DNA of 64,000 bases from Phocoena phocoena (GCF_963924675.1 NW_027077412.1:62001-126000), one strand, 5' to 3'. Shown: positions 9,501 to 21,665, counted from the first letter of the stretch. The notes: generated by a model not told the origin, from the sequence alone. Numbers and translations: made by a program.

Positions 9501-11933
9501 ACGTCGGCCCTCTGGTGGCAGTTGGATCCTTTTGGAGACTCCTGTCCTCGGTGATGAGGTCCCTCTGGCGTCAGGCTCTAACTGCTGGGCTCCCCAGGTT
9601 TTCTGATGTGAGCCCAGTGATGCCAGGACACTCGTGAAATGTTCCCATCCCCATGGCGATATGGGCCTTCTGCTCTGAGGTTCCAACGACTGGGTTGCTC
9701 ACAGTTTCCTGATGTTAGCTCTCTGGTGTTAGTTCACTCATTCCTAGATCCCATAGCCTCTGTACTCTGGGCCGCCTGCTGGGAAGTTCCAACTGCTGGG
9801 TTCCTCACCTTTTTTATTCTTTGGGCCCTGTGTTGGGAGGCTCCTCCTGCCTGTGTCACTCCCAGCCCCTTGGTGATGTAGGTCCTCTGGTTTGTGGCCA
9901 CATGTGCCAGTTTCCTCATCTTTTAGTGATGTGGCCCCACTGGTGTGAGGACACTCGTGCCTGGTTCCCGTCCCCTTGGTGATATGGGCCCTCTGGTGAG
10001 AGTCTGATCCTGGTTGGGTTCCTCACACTTCTTTGAGGTGGGCCGTCTGCTGTGAGGTCACTCCTGCCTGGCTGGCACACCACGCCTTGGCGACGTGGGC
10101 CCTCTTGTGGTAGTTGGAACATGCTGGGAGCCTCCTCCCCTCAGTGATGAGGGCCCTCTGGCGTCAGGCCCTAACTGCTGGGTACCCACATTTTCTGATA
10201 TGTGCTAAGTGGTGCGAGGACACTCCTGCCATGCTCCCAACACCTTGGGGATGTGGACCTTCTGCTCTGAGGTCCAAATGGCTGGGTTGCTCGCAGTTTC
10301 ATGATGTGGACCCTCTGCTGTGAGTTTACTGCGGCCTGAATCGCATAGACTTGGTGCTCTTGGCCGCCTGCTGGGAGGTTCCCATTGCTGGATTCCTCAG
10401 CTTTTTTATTCTATGGGCCCTGTGTTGTGAGGCTACTCCTGCCTGCCTCATTCCGAGCCCCTTGGAGATGTGGGTCTTCTGGTTTAGGCCACATGTGCTG
10501 GGTTCCTCACCTTTCTATGATGTGGCCACACTGGTGTGAAGACTCTCCTGCCTGGTTCTGATCACCTTGGTGATGTGGGCCCTCTGGTGAGAGTCTTATC
10601 CTGGCTGTGTTCCTCACCCTTCTGTGAGGTAGGCCCTCTGCGGTGAGGTCACTCCTACCTGGCTGTCACACGTCACCTTGGCGACGTGGGACCTCAGTTG
10701 GGTGTTGGTGCCTGATTGGAGTCTCCTCCCCTTGGTAATGAGGGCCCTCTGGCGTCAGGCCCTAACTCCTGGGTTCCCTAAATTCTCTGATGTGTGCCCT
10801 GTGGTGCGAGTACACTTCTGACAGGTTCCCAACCCCATGGGAATGTGGGCCTTCTGCTCTGAGATCCCAACGCCTAGGTTGCTCACAGTTTCATGATGAC
10901 GGCCCTCTGGTGTGAGATCACTCCGGCCTGGATCCCATAGTCTCGCTGCTCCTGGCCGCCTGCTGGGAGGTTCCAACTGCGGGATTCTTCACCTCTTTAA
11001 TTCTATGGTCCCTCTGTTTTGAGGCTCCTCCTGCCTGCCTCAATCCCAGCTCCCTTGTGATGTGTGTCCTCTGGTTTGAGGCCACGTGTGCTGGGTCCCT
11101 CACTTTTCGGTGATGTGGCCCCACTAGTGTGAGGACACTCCTGCCTGGTTCCCATTCCCTTGGTGATGTGGGCCCTCTGGTGAGAATCTGATCCTCTTTA
11201 GTTCTTCACACTTCTGTGAGGTTGACCCTCTGCTCTGAGGTCACTCCTGCCTGGTTGTCGCACTCTGCATTGGCGACGTCGCCCCTCTGGTAGCAGTCGG
11301 AGCTGGCTGGGAGCCACCGCCCCTCGGTGATGAGGGCCCTCTGGCATCAGGCACTAATTGCTGGGCTCCCCACATTTTTTCATGTGTGCCCACTCTTGCG
11401 ATGACACTCCTGCTTGTTTCCCTTCCCCATGGGGATGTGGGCCTTCTGCTCTGAGGTCACAACGGCTGGGTTGCTTACAGAATCACAATGAGGGCCCTCT
11501 GTTGTGAGTTCATGCCGGCCTGGATCTCATAGCCTCAGTGCTCTGGGCCGCCTGCTAGGAAGATCCAACTGCTGGTTTCCACACCTTTTGTATACAATGG
11601 GACATGTGTTGTGAGGTTAATCCTGCCTGCCTCACTCCGAAACCCATGGTGATGTGGGTCCTCTGGTTTGAGGCCACATGTGCTGGGTACCTCAACTTTT
11701 GATGATGTGGCCCCACGGGTGTGAGGACACTCCTGCCTGGTTCCCATCACCTTGGTGATGTGGGCCCTCTGGGGAGAGTCTGATCCTGGCTGGGTTCCCT
11801 ACCATTCTGTGAGGTGGGCCCTCTGATGTCAGGTCACTCCTGCCTGGCTAGCTCACATCGCCTTGGCGACGTGGGCCCTCTGTTGGCCACTGGAGCATGC
11901 TGGGAGCCTCCTACTCCCGTGAATGATGGCCCT
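6573..11933. repeat. GC-rich nested minisatellite, ~54-bp subunits in ~592-bp units
   Basis: The landmark GATGTGGCCCCACTGGTG and close variants recur at about 7561, 8153, 8743, 9336, 9928, 10519, 11112 and 11704, a spacing of 590-593 bp. In the unit 9336-9928 I count eleven related subunits of about 50-57 bp. Each is built on a (G)ATG-T/A-GGGCCCTCTG-type start, a middle with CACTCCTGCCTGG or equivalent, and a CCTTGG-type end. Subunits at the same position in different units resemble each other more than their neighbours, so this is a true higher-order repeat. The period is not a multiple of three and frames break often, so it is not coding. The left end (6573-7508) is about one and a half units with rearranged order. 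Confidence 0.9.
7508..7614. repeat. Single-subunit duplication inside the minisatellite
   Basis: The first subunit of the 592-bp unit occurs twice in a row (7508-7560 and 7561-7614), both carrying GACACTCTTGCCTGGTTCCC. Elsewhere in the block it occurs once per unit. Same in copy 2 at 25746-25852. Confidence 0.8.
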
Positions 11934-12283
11934 GGAAAAAATGCATATGCCCTTTTTGGCCAAGTGCTTCATTGACGAGGTTCTGCCACTTCTCTTATGC
12001 TTTCAGAGCAATTCACGTCTACCTCCTGAAATCGGATTCCAGCAATTCTGCCCCACTTTCAAGTCCTCTTCGCAGCCTTAATTCAATATATTTTTGTACG
12101 ATTTCTGTCATTTATAAGTCTGCAGGTATGTGAATGACAGTGCCCCTGAGCTCCTTTCCTCAACTCGCTTTCTTGTGAGCTGGCCACAAAACCGCAGGAT
12201 TGCTTCAGGCCCTAATCTTGTTCCAGCACGGCATGCTGAGCCTTTGGTTAATTCCTTTTCCTGTTGGGAAATGAGTGTTAAAA

Positions 12284-12294
12284 TTGCCCGTGCA
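12284..12294. repeat. Target-site duplication, left copy
   Basis: TTGCCCGTGCA, matched at 12967-12977. In uninterrupted monomers this sequence occurs once (for example near 14708-14720), confirming insertion into an existing satellite monomer. Confidence 0.85.
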
Positions 12295-12966
12295 TACTGG
12301 GCATATACCCTGAGAAAACCAAAATTCAAAAAGAGTCATGTACCAAAATGTTCATTGCAGCTCTATTTACAATAGCCCGGAGATGGAAAGAACCTAAGCG
12401 CCCATCATCGGACGAATGGATAAAGAAGATGTGGCACATATACACAATGGAATATTACTCAGCCTTAAAAAGAAATGAAACTGAGTTATTTGTAATGAGA
12501 TGGATAGACCTAGAGTCTGTCATACAGAGTGAAGTAAGTCAGAAAGAAAAAGACAAATAGCGTATGCTAACACATATATATGGAATTTAAAGGAAAAAAA
12601 TGTCATGAAGAACCTAGGGATAAGACAGGAATAGAGGCGCAGACCTACTGGAGAACGGAATTGAGGATATGGGGAGGGGGAATGGTGAGTTTTGACAGGG
12701 CGAGAGAGAGTCATGGACATATACACACTAACAAATGTAGTAAGGTAGATAGCAAGGGGGAAGCAGCCGCAAGGCACAGGGATATTAGCTCGGGGCGTTG
12801 GGACAGCCTGGAGGGGTGGAAGGGGGAGAGAGGGAGGGAGGGAGACACAAGAGGGAAGACACAGGGAGCATATGTATATGTATAGCTGATTCACTTTGTT
12901 ATAAAGCAAAAACTAACACACCATTGTAAAGCAATTATACCCCAATAAAGATGTTAAAAAAAATAT
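12295..12966 (+). mobile_element. LINE-1, 5'-truncated, plus strand, inserted in satellite
   Basis: Starts in the ORF2 C-terminal region. The frame 12348-12560 carries MFIAALFTIARRWKEPKRP and WHIYTMEYYSALKRNE, the classic end of ORF2. It continues through the 3' UTR with a GA-rich tract (12820-12860), ATATGTATATGTATAG, AACACACCATTGTAAAGC and a CCAATAAAG poly(A) signal near 12941-12949, then a short A-rich tail. The flanking 11-bp TTGCCCGTGCA at 12284-12294 and 12967-12977 is a target-site duplication made of satellite sequence. The ORF2 fragment is only the last ~70 codons, so it has no activity. Confidence 0.95.
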
Positions 12967-12977
12967 TTGCCCGTGCA
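12967..12977. repeat. Target-site duplication, right copy
   Basis: Right copy of TTGCCCGTGCA flanking the LINE-1, after which the monomer resumes in phase. Confidence 0.85.
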
Positions 12978-14317
12978 CACACCTACAGATAGTCTCCCAT
13001 TGGTTCTCCTTATTCCTGTTCATCTTGCGCAGAAATTGCAAACAGTGCCAAACAGGAGGTTAAAGGCACTGACTCTCCAAATGGGGAGAGTGTAAGAAAA
13101 GGGTCTGGAATGGTGAACCTGAGTACCAGGGGACGAAAACAGACATGCATGTAAAAAGGTTTCCCAGTCACACGGTGGAGCATACTCTGGGTTTCCCATG
13201 CAAATTTTAGCAGAAGGAAGAATCCCTTGAACCTGGAGAGTTGGGAACCATGGAATGGGTACCAGGCAGTATGACATCAAAGGGTCTGCATTTGCTCACT
13301 GAACCTCACCAATGCTATCAGCCCAAAGGGTCAAGCCTTATCTCTCACCCAGCTCTGGGTGTAGATGTGGTAAACCAGGTTGCATCACATGCCCTGTGTG
13401 AGTTATTTAAGAATTGCTCTCTATTTCACTGTCATTGTGTTTTGTTTTTGAAATTTTTTTTGACACTGGGATTTATCGGATTTTCACTGCTGCGTTAATG
13501 CCACTGTACACACTCTTGATTCTCTTACGGAGACATAAATATCCACGGGTTTTAAGATTCTTCCTAGTCAGGTATATTCCTAGGCGTTGAATATGTGGTG
13601 TTGAGTCCATTTCGTTGAGCAAGGAGTAGGTCTTGTCTATTACATATTTGGCTTATGGAATGGTATCTGTGCTAATTTCAGTCTCTGGTTTTATGCAGCA
13701 CTCCAACGCACCTTTCTCCATAAGAAAGCACAAGTTGGTTTTCTAAATTTGAGACTGTTCTGTTTTGTAATTCAGTTCATGTGTAGTCAAGTTTACATAC
13801 TGTGTATTAGTGATATTTTATGATGTTTCTTTTTATGTGTGACTTATTTCACGTAGAATCACCATACCTGTATCCACTCACTATGCCACTACGGGCCTGA
13901 TGACACAGATTTCATTGCTGAGTGATATTCCATTGTACGTACGTACCACAACTTCTTTATCCATTGTTTGCTCTCTGAGATATTTACCTGGTACTGTAAA
14001 CGAGGTTCTTGTGAACAGAGAGGTCCCAAACTTTGAGGTGGCTGGGTGTTTTTGATTTTAATTTCCCTAAGCTGTAGGACCATAAGTGGAAGTGCCATAG
14101 GCTGTGTTGCTTTGTTTCTTACGTGTTTCAGGAAACACCATACACTACTCCAGGGTGGCTGCCGGCAATTTACATCCTGCCAATCAGCATAACAAGGCTC
14201 CCTGTTCTCCATATCCTGTCCTACATTTCTGGATTTTACACTTTTTTCAGATGGCCCATTTGCCCGGGGGCAGTGAGACTTCATTGTAGTGCAGATTTCC
14301 TTTACAGGCTTGCTTGG

Positions 14318-16064
14318 TTGGCCAAAAAGGGCGTATGCGTTTTTTCCTGAATATATTCAGGAAAAAACGCATACGCCCTTTTTGGCCAAGTGCATCATTG
14401 TCGACGTTGTGCCTCTTTTCCTATGCTTTCAGGGCAATTCCAGTCTACCCCCTGCAATCGTTTTCCTGAAATTCTGCCCCGCTTTCCAGTCCCCTTCGCA
14501 GGCTTACTTCAATATATTTTTGGAGGATAGCTGTCATTTATAACTCTGCAGGTTTGTGAATTACAGTGCCCCTGAGCTCCTTTCTTCAACTCGCTTTCTT
14601 GTGAGCTGGGCACAAAACCGCAGGCTTGCTTCAGGCCCTAATCTGTTTTCGGCAGGGCACGCTGAGCCTTTGTTTAATTCCTCTTCCTGGTCGGCAATGA
14701 GCGTTACATTTGCCCGTGCAGACACCTACAGCTAGTCTCTCATTGGTTCTCCCTATTCCTGTTCATCTTGCACAGAAATTGCAAGCTGTGCCAAACAGGA
14801 GGTTAAAGGCACTGACTCTCCAAGCGGGGAGAGTGTTAGTAAAGCATCTGGAATGGTGAACCCGAGGACCAGGATACGAAAACTGAGATGCATTTTAAAT
14901 CGTTTCCCAATCACACGGTGGACGATACTCTGGGTTTCCCATGCATGTTTTAGCTGGAGGAAGAATGCCTTGAACCTGGAGAGTTGGGACCCATGGAATG
15001 GGTACCATGCAGTATGACTTCAAAGGGTCTGCATTTGCTCACCGAAACTCACCAATGCTATCAGCCTGAAGTGTCCAGCCTTATGTCTCAACCAGCTCTG
15101 GGTGTAGATATGGTAAATCCCGGTTGCATCACATGCCCTGAGTGAATTATTTAAGAATTGCTCTCTATTTCACTGTCTTTGTGTTTTGTTTTCGATATTT
15201 ATTTTGATAATGGGATTTATCGGATTTTCACTGCTGCGTTTCGGCCGCTGTACACACGCTTGATTCTCTTACGGAGACATATATATCCATGGGTTTTAAG
15301 ATTCTTCCTAGTCAGGTATATTCCTAGGCGTTGAATATGTGGTGTTGGGTCCATTTCGTTGAGCAAGGAGTAGGTCTTGTCTATTACATATTTGGCTTAT
15401 GGAAAGTTATCTGTGCTAATTTCAGTCTCTGGTTTTATGCAGCACCCCAAGGCACCTTTCCCCATAAGCAAGCACTAGTTGGTTTTCTAAATTTGAGACC
15501 CTGTTCTGTTTTGTAATTCAGTTCATGTGTAGTCAAGTTTACATTCCGTGTATTAGTGATATCTTATGATGTTTCTTTTTCTGTGTGACGTAGTTCACGT
15601 AGAATCACCGTACCTGCATCCACTCACTATGCCGCTACGGGCCTGATGACACAGATTTCATTGCTGAGTGATATTGCATTGCACGTACGTGCCACAAATT
15701 CTTTATCCATTTTTTGCTTTATGGGATATTTACCTGGTACTGTAGACGAGCTTCTTGGGAACACAGCCGTCCCAAACATTGGGGTGGCTGTCTGTTTTTG
15801 ATTTTAATTTCCGTAATCTTTGGGACCATAAGTGGAAGTGCCATAGGCTGTGTTGCTTTGTTTCTTATGGGTTTCAGGAAACACCATACACTTCTCCAGG
15901 GTGGCTGTTGGCAATTTACATCCTGCCAATCAGCATAACAAGGCTCCCTGTTCTCCATATCCTGTCCTACCTTTTTGGATTTTACACTTTTTTCAGATGG
16001 CCCTTTTGCCCAGGGGGCAGTTAGACTTCATTGTAGTGCAGATTCCCTTTACAGGCTTGCTTGG
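14318..16064 (+). repeat. Satellite monomer, 1,747 bp, between the duplication copies
   Basis: Starts with a perfect 72-bp palindrome (14318-14389). It is close to array consensus across its length, ending at the next palindrome 1,747 bp on. The right half (about 15180-16050) is the decayed minus-strand LINE-1 region. Confidence 0.95.
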
Positions 16065-17806
16065 TTTGCGAAAAAGGGCGTATGCGTTTTTTCCTGAATA
16101 TATTCAGGAAATAATGCATACGCACTTTTTGGCCAAGTGCACCATTGTCGACGTTCTGCCTCTTTTCCTATGCTTTCTGGGCAATTCCAGTCTACCCCCT
16201 GCAATCGTTTTCCTGAAATTCTGTCCCTCTTTCAAGTCCCCTTCGCAGGCTTACTTCAATATATTTTTGGAGGATAGCTGTCATTTATCACTCTGCAGGT
16301 TTGTGAATTACAGTGCCCCTGAGCTCCTTTCTTCAACTCGCTTTCCTGTGAGCTGGGCACAAAACCGCAGGATTGCTTCAGGCCCTAATCTGTTTCCGGC
16401 AGGGCACGCTGAGCCTTTGGTTAATTCCTCTTCCTGGTGGGAAATGAGCCTTACATTTGCCCGTGCAGACACCTATAGCTAGTCTCTCATTGGTTCTCCC
16501 TATTCCTGTTCATCTTGCGCAGAAATTGCAAGCTGTGCCAAACAGGAGTTTAAAGGCACTGACTCTCCAAGCGGGGAGAGTTTTAGTAAACCGTCTGGAA
16601 TGGTGAACCCGAGGACCAGGATACGAAAACTGAGATGCATTTTAAATCGTTTCCTAATCACACGGTGGACCATACTCGCCGTTTCCCACGCATGTTTTAG
16701 CTGAAGAAAGAATCCCTTGAAACTGGAGAATTGGGACCCTTGGAATGGGTACCATGCAGTATGACTTCAAAGGATCTGCATTTGTTCACCGAAACTCACC
16801 AATGCTATCAGCCTGAAGTGTCCAGCCTTATGTCTCAACCAGCTCTGGGTGTAGATGTGGTAAATCCAGGTTGCATCACATGCCCTGAGTGAATTATTTA
16901 AGAATTGCTTCCTATTTCACTGTCATTGTGTTTTGTTTTTGAAATTTATTTTAATAATGGGATTTATCGGATTTTCACTGCTTCGTTTATGCCGCTGTAC
17001 ACGCGCTTGATTCTGTTACGGAGACATATAAGTCCATGGGTTTTAAGATTCTTACTAATCCGGTATATTCTTAGGCCTTGAATATGGCGTGTGGAGTCCA
17101 TTTCGTTGAGCAAGGAGTAGGTCTTGACTATTACATATTTGGCTTATGGAATGGTATCTGTGCTAATTTCAATCTCTGGTTTTATGCAGCACCCCAACTC
17201 ACCTTTCCCCTTAAGGAAGCATAAGTTGGTTTTCTTAATTTGAAACCCTCTTCTCTTTTGTAATTCAGTTCATGTGTAGCCATGTTAACATTCCATGTAT
17301 TAGTGATATCTTATGTCTTTTTCTTTTTGAATTATGTGACTTCGAATGATCACACGTAACTCCTCTTGAGTTGTTATAACTGGCCGTATTTCATTGATTT
17401 CCAGGCTGAGTAATATTCTACTCTACATAAGCACCACATCTCTGTCCGTTTTTTCTCTGCAGATACTTTAAGTTATATCCTAGTCGAGGATCTTTTAAAC
17501 AGAGAGGTGGTAAACATTGGGGTGCCTGTGTCCTCTCGATTTTTGTTTTTCCCAAGATATACGTCCATGAGTGCAAGTGCCCTGTGCTCGGTAGCTCATT
17601 TTTTAGATGCTTTAGTAAACACAATAGACTTATCCAGAGTGACCGTTGGCAATATACATTTCCACTATAAGACTCACAGGGCTCCCTTTTCTCCTTGCCC
17701 TGTCCTGCATTTCTGGTGTTTACACTTTATGAGGACGGCTCTTCTGACTGATGCAAAGTGATATGTTTTGTAGTATTGATTTCCAGTGCCCACCTGTTTG
17801 GTAGGC
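16065..17806 (+). repeat. Satellite monomer, diverging toward array edge
   Basis: The palindrome is imperfect (left arm with TTTGCG instead of TTGGCC, right arm with AATGCATACGCAC). The first 1.2 kb is near consensus, and divergence rises sharply after about 17050. In the last 500 bp the LINE-1 ancestry is easy to read: GGCTGAGTAATATTCTAC, GCACCACATC, then GGCTCCCTTTTCTCC. Confidence 0.9.
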
Positions 17807-18468
17807 TAAAAAAGTGTATGCCCTTTTCTTGAATATATACAGAAAAAGACGCATACACCCTTTTTGGCCAACTGCAATGTTGGCAATGTTCAGCCCCTTT
17901 TCTTGTGCTTAATGGCGAGTCCTTTCTACCTCTTCCAATCCCTTTCCTGCCATTCTCCGTTGCTTACAAGTCCTTTTCTCTGACTTTCCTCAAGACATTT
18001 TTCAGTGATAGATATTTTCAATTCTGCAGTTTCGTGAATTTTAGTGCCCCTGAGTTCCATTTTCCAACTTGTGTTTATGGGAACTGGCCACAAAGCATCA
18101 GGATTCCTCAAGCCCTATTCTGTTTCCATGGGCAACCCTAGCCTTTGGTCAATTCGTCTTCCTGATTGGAAATTAGAGTGGCATGTGCCTGTCCGAACAC
18201 CTAGGACTTGTCTCTCATTGTTCCTCCTCCTTCTGCTTCATCCTCTGGACAAATTCCAAACTGTATGCAACAGGATGTTGACAGTGCTGACATCTCCAAG
18301 TGGGGAGACTGTTAGTAAAGACGCTGGAGTGGTGAACCCTAGCACCAAGAGATGAGGAGATGAGATGCCTTTTCCAAACTTTTCCCGATCAGATGGTATA
18401 CCATCCTCTGGGTGTGACAGGCATGTTTTAGGTGTAGGAAGGGTCCCATTCATGTGAGGAGAACACCA
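17807..18468 (+). repeat. Terminal decayed satellite monomer entering copy 2
   Basis: Degenerate palindrome near 17807-17876 with arms GTGTATGC and GCATACAC. Monomer-like sequence then weakens progressively and ends near 18468. The part from 18239 onward is identical to bases 1-230. Confidence 0.8.
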
Positions 18469-18666
18469 GGGGATTTTAAATATCAGTGTCTCTCTGCAAC
18501 CCAAACTGGGGAATTTTTTAAGCTACGGCTACACATATGTTCATTAAGGGCCTTGGGAAGTAGGCAGAGTCCAAACTTTAGATGATTGAAGTCTTCAGAG
18601 TCAGAAGCACTCACCACTGTCTTCCCTTAGATTCCATTTTTACTGTCATTGATGGATGATGTCAAT

Positions 18667-18843
18667 AAAAATATCTATTCTTTTTCAGATCATTTCCCCT
18701 TATAGGTTATTGCAAAATATTGAGTGTAGTTCCCTGTGCTATACAGTAGTTCCTTGCTGATGATTTCATACATAGCAGTGTGTATGTGTTAATCCCAAAC
18801 TGTTAATTTATCCCTCCTCCTACCATTTCCCTTTGGTAATAAT
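18667..18843 (-). mobile_element. LINE-1 3' UTR fragment, minus strand (copy 2)
   Basis: Exact counterpart of 429-605. No differences noticed. Confidence 0.8.
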
Positions 18844-20127
18844 AAATTATAAGATTTTATGCTTCTCAGAAATGGGGGAGCTGAAAGAGAGGTATCATTT
18901 TCAATGCAAAAGCATTTAAAACAAGATTGAAGCTTTAACCAAGATTATTAGATGTACATCCTTGGAAAGAAATCACTTTGTTTCTCTAATATTGACCTGA
19001 CAAAGAAGACAAACCTTTTCACTGAACTTGCTTATAAGAAAGTGATGGAAATATCAAATGGAAGTGTTAGAAACATCTTATTTTACCCGAGCCTTATACA
19101 CTGTTCTATGTTAATTACAGTTTGGCTCACATATCTGTTCATTGAAGTTACAATGTTCTCAATTTCTGTTACTGATCCTCCAGAGTGGACGCCAACAAGT
19201 GTCCCCCTGCCCAGTGTCATTGGAGCCAATAGATCGAGACTGAGTTTGGTTCAAAAGCAAAGGAAACTTTATATTTTGATCAGAGAATGGAGAGGTGCTA
19301 CCCTGTGGGCTGTGGGCTGGGCTGCTGTGTAGAGATCCTGTCAGAGTCACTGGGAGGGAGGGGGCTGAGCTCTCGAGGACCTGGTTGGCTGCAGCTCAGG
19401 CTCTATGTCACGGAGTCTGAACTGGGCCCCAGGAGCTGAAGTGTCATCGAGCCATTCTGCTCTAGGAAATCTGGTCTGAAGTGCCGGGTGTGGAACCTCT
19501 GTATGCGGGACACTAGGAGCACCTGAAATTAGACAAAGCACAAAGGATAAAAATGGTTAGACTTTATTTTATTGCCCAGATTCTATTTTTATCTCCCAGG
19601 CATTTTTAAGGGGCTTTGCCTGGGACAAACTTCTCTTCTGCCTTTTGTCCCTTTCCTCATTCTTGGAGTGCTGCGGGTGCAGACCCTTCTTCTGTAACTG
19701 CTGAGTGCTGAGTTAGGAGGCTTCATACCCGTGGGCGAGGGTCAGAACTTCTCCCCAGCAGCCTCCAGGTGACGTTGATTGTCCCCAGGCCTCCTGCCTC
19801 CCTGCTCGTCCACCTGAGCACCAGTATTGGAAGTGTTATAGATTCTAATGACCTTTAAGGGTCCAGAAAGGAGATGTGCAGTGGCGCTGTGAGGTCCAGT
19901 TTCACTCCGCCCCACATTTGTTCGGCCACCTTAGGCTGACCGTTTCTGCCAGCCTAGATGCTCTGACTGACCGTTTCTGCCAGCCTAGATGCTCTGACCA
20001 ACAGTCTGCGCTTTCTTCCATTAGGCCCCTGAATTAACGTAAAAACAGCACCAGGTGTCAGGATCCTGCCCGCTCAGCTCCCAGACAGTCCAGGGTCAGT
20101 GGTGATGAAGGATCATGATGGTCACTG
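18844..20127. other. Unassigned / possible LTR remnant (copy 2)
   Basis: Counterpart of 606-1889, including the perfect 31-bp duplication at 19937-19998. No differences noticed. Confidence 0.35.
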
Positions 20128-21451
20128 AGTCAAGAGCCTTTGGAAGTAAACAGGAGTCCAGCCGGTCTTATTGGCCACCATCATCAGGGTGTCTGTAGGC
20201 TTTTCTATGGTGACAGCATGATATACGGTTCCCCCGCCAAGATTATTAGCTCCCCTCTGGGTACAGTAAGTACTGCAAGCAGTAGTCTACTCTTTTGGGA
20301 CACACTCTTGTTGTTTTATGAGAGAAACTCCAGGTCAAGTGATGGTCACACGGGTCGTCATGGTGCCCCGTTGCCCCCGGTTATCTCTCTGGAGGTTGGA
20401 GTTGGAGGGCCTCCTCAATCGAGGTCAGTGTGCCCACGGAGCAAACCCTGCAACTTCAGGGCATGGTTGGGGGTTAGGATCACCACGTGGGGTCCGTTTC
20501 CCTTAGAAGGGAGGTGGCCTTTTGGGCTGCTGATTTCCAGGTTTTCAGATACCACCAGTATCTTGGCCAGATGTGGCGGTGGGCCAAGCCCCTTGGTGAC
20601 CATAGTTTATCCTACCTGGATGGCATTCTTGCATTGTTCCATTTCAAGTGGTCCCAGTTTTTGCACTAATACTCCAATGGCGATTCACATTTCACCAGGA
20701 ATGTAAAGGTCAAAGGGTTTAGCTAAATTAGGGAGTTCCAGGGCAAGGGTCTGAATTGACTGCTCTTTCCATTCTTGAAAGGCCACTTCTGGATTCTATT
20801 CAAAAGGATCATCATCTTTTCCTTTCAGTGTTTCATATAGAGGCCCAGCTAGTAGACTGTAGTTAGGGATCCAGAGGCAGGAAACCCTGGCTTCCCCAGG
20901 AACCCCTAAGCTGTCTTCTAGTTTCAGAAAGGGATAAGGCTGTAAATTGTTTCTTCCCTTTCCTGGGATGGGCTTCTCCGACCTTCTGTGAGAATGAAGC
21001 CCAGGCAGGTCACCGTAGTCTGTGATACTTGAGCTTTTTCGTGGACAACTTCTATCCTTTATTGGCTTGGTAGTTCTGAGGCCTCCTTAGTAGGGCTGGC
21101 GATCAGAATGTCGTCTGAATATTGAAGGAGTGTTTCCTTTTCCAGAGGTAGAACTTTTAGGTCTTTAGCTGAGCTTTCCCCAAAGATGGTGTGGGAGTTT
21201 TTGAACCCTTGGGGCAAGACAGCCTGGAAGTATTGTTTTAGTTGTATGTTGAGTCCTGTCACTCACAAGCCAAAATTTCTTGTGACTCTGGGACTAATGG
21301 AATACAAAAGAAGGCATCAGTGAAGACTAATACAGAATACCAAGTCCTGGTGGTTGGTAGAATGACCAGCAGGGTGTAGGATTTAGGAACTACTGGAGGT
21401 ATATCCTCAGTGGCTTCACTGACTGTCCTGACATCCTTTACCAGGACTCCA
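20128..21451 (-). pseudogene. Endogenous gammaretrovirus-like pol relic (copy 2)
   Basis: Counterpart of 1890-3213 with the same stops and frameshifts. The clean RT piece is 21262-21059, with the YxDD-type box as Y-S-D-D at residues 48-51. All the disabling changes are shared with copy 1, so the provirus was dead before the duplication. Confidence 0.85.
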
Positions 21452-21453
21452 GC

Positions 21454-21665
21454 AGCCCATGGGGCTCTCGAGGTCAGGCCAATCCCAGGATATGGAGCTC
21501 ACCTGGGCAGGTACCCTACCCCCACCCCAGCCCACGGGGCTCTCGTGTTCAGGCCCCTCCCAGGATATGGGATTCCCTGGGCAGGTCCTCTGCAGTCCAT
21601 GGGGCTCCCGTGGTCAGGCCCCTCCCAGGATACAGAGCTACCCTTGCAGGTACCTTGGCAGGGCT
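21454..21665. repeat. Three-copy ~70-bp tandem repeat (copy 2)
   Basis: Counterpart of 3216-3427, same three units. Confidence 0.8.

Larger units (their letters stand above)
1..14138. repeat. Tandem segmental duplication, copy 1 (18,238-bp offset)
   Basis: Every landmark in this stretch recurs 18,238 bp downstream with no length change. I found eight substitutions against copy 2, at 8588, 8824, 9190, 9494, 9750, 10436, 13349 and 13661, and none in the first 8.5 kb. Identity ends abruptly after 14138, inside a satellite monomer: copy 1 continues with a canonical monomer, copy 2 with a diverged one. The left limit of copy 1 lies outside the window. The segment carries satellite sequence at both ends, so unequal exchange between satellite monomers is the simplest origin. 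A false duplication by the assembler is the main alternative. Confidence 0.95.
11934..14317 (+). repeat. Satellite monomer starting at the palindrome centre, split by LINE-1
   Basis: The sequence enters the monomer exactly at the right arm of the palindrome (GGAAAAAATGC onward, ending GGCCAAGTGC) with no left arm, directly after the minisatellite. After removal of the LINE-1 at 12295-12966 the monomer is about 1.71 kb and runs to the next palindrome at 14318. The part right of the LINE-1 is close to the array consensus. Confidence 0.9.

Noticed and set aside
6573..11933. CRISPR-like array
   Set aside because: Subunits are contiguous variants with no conserved repeat separated by unique spacers, and the context is mammalian.
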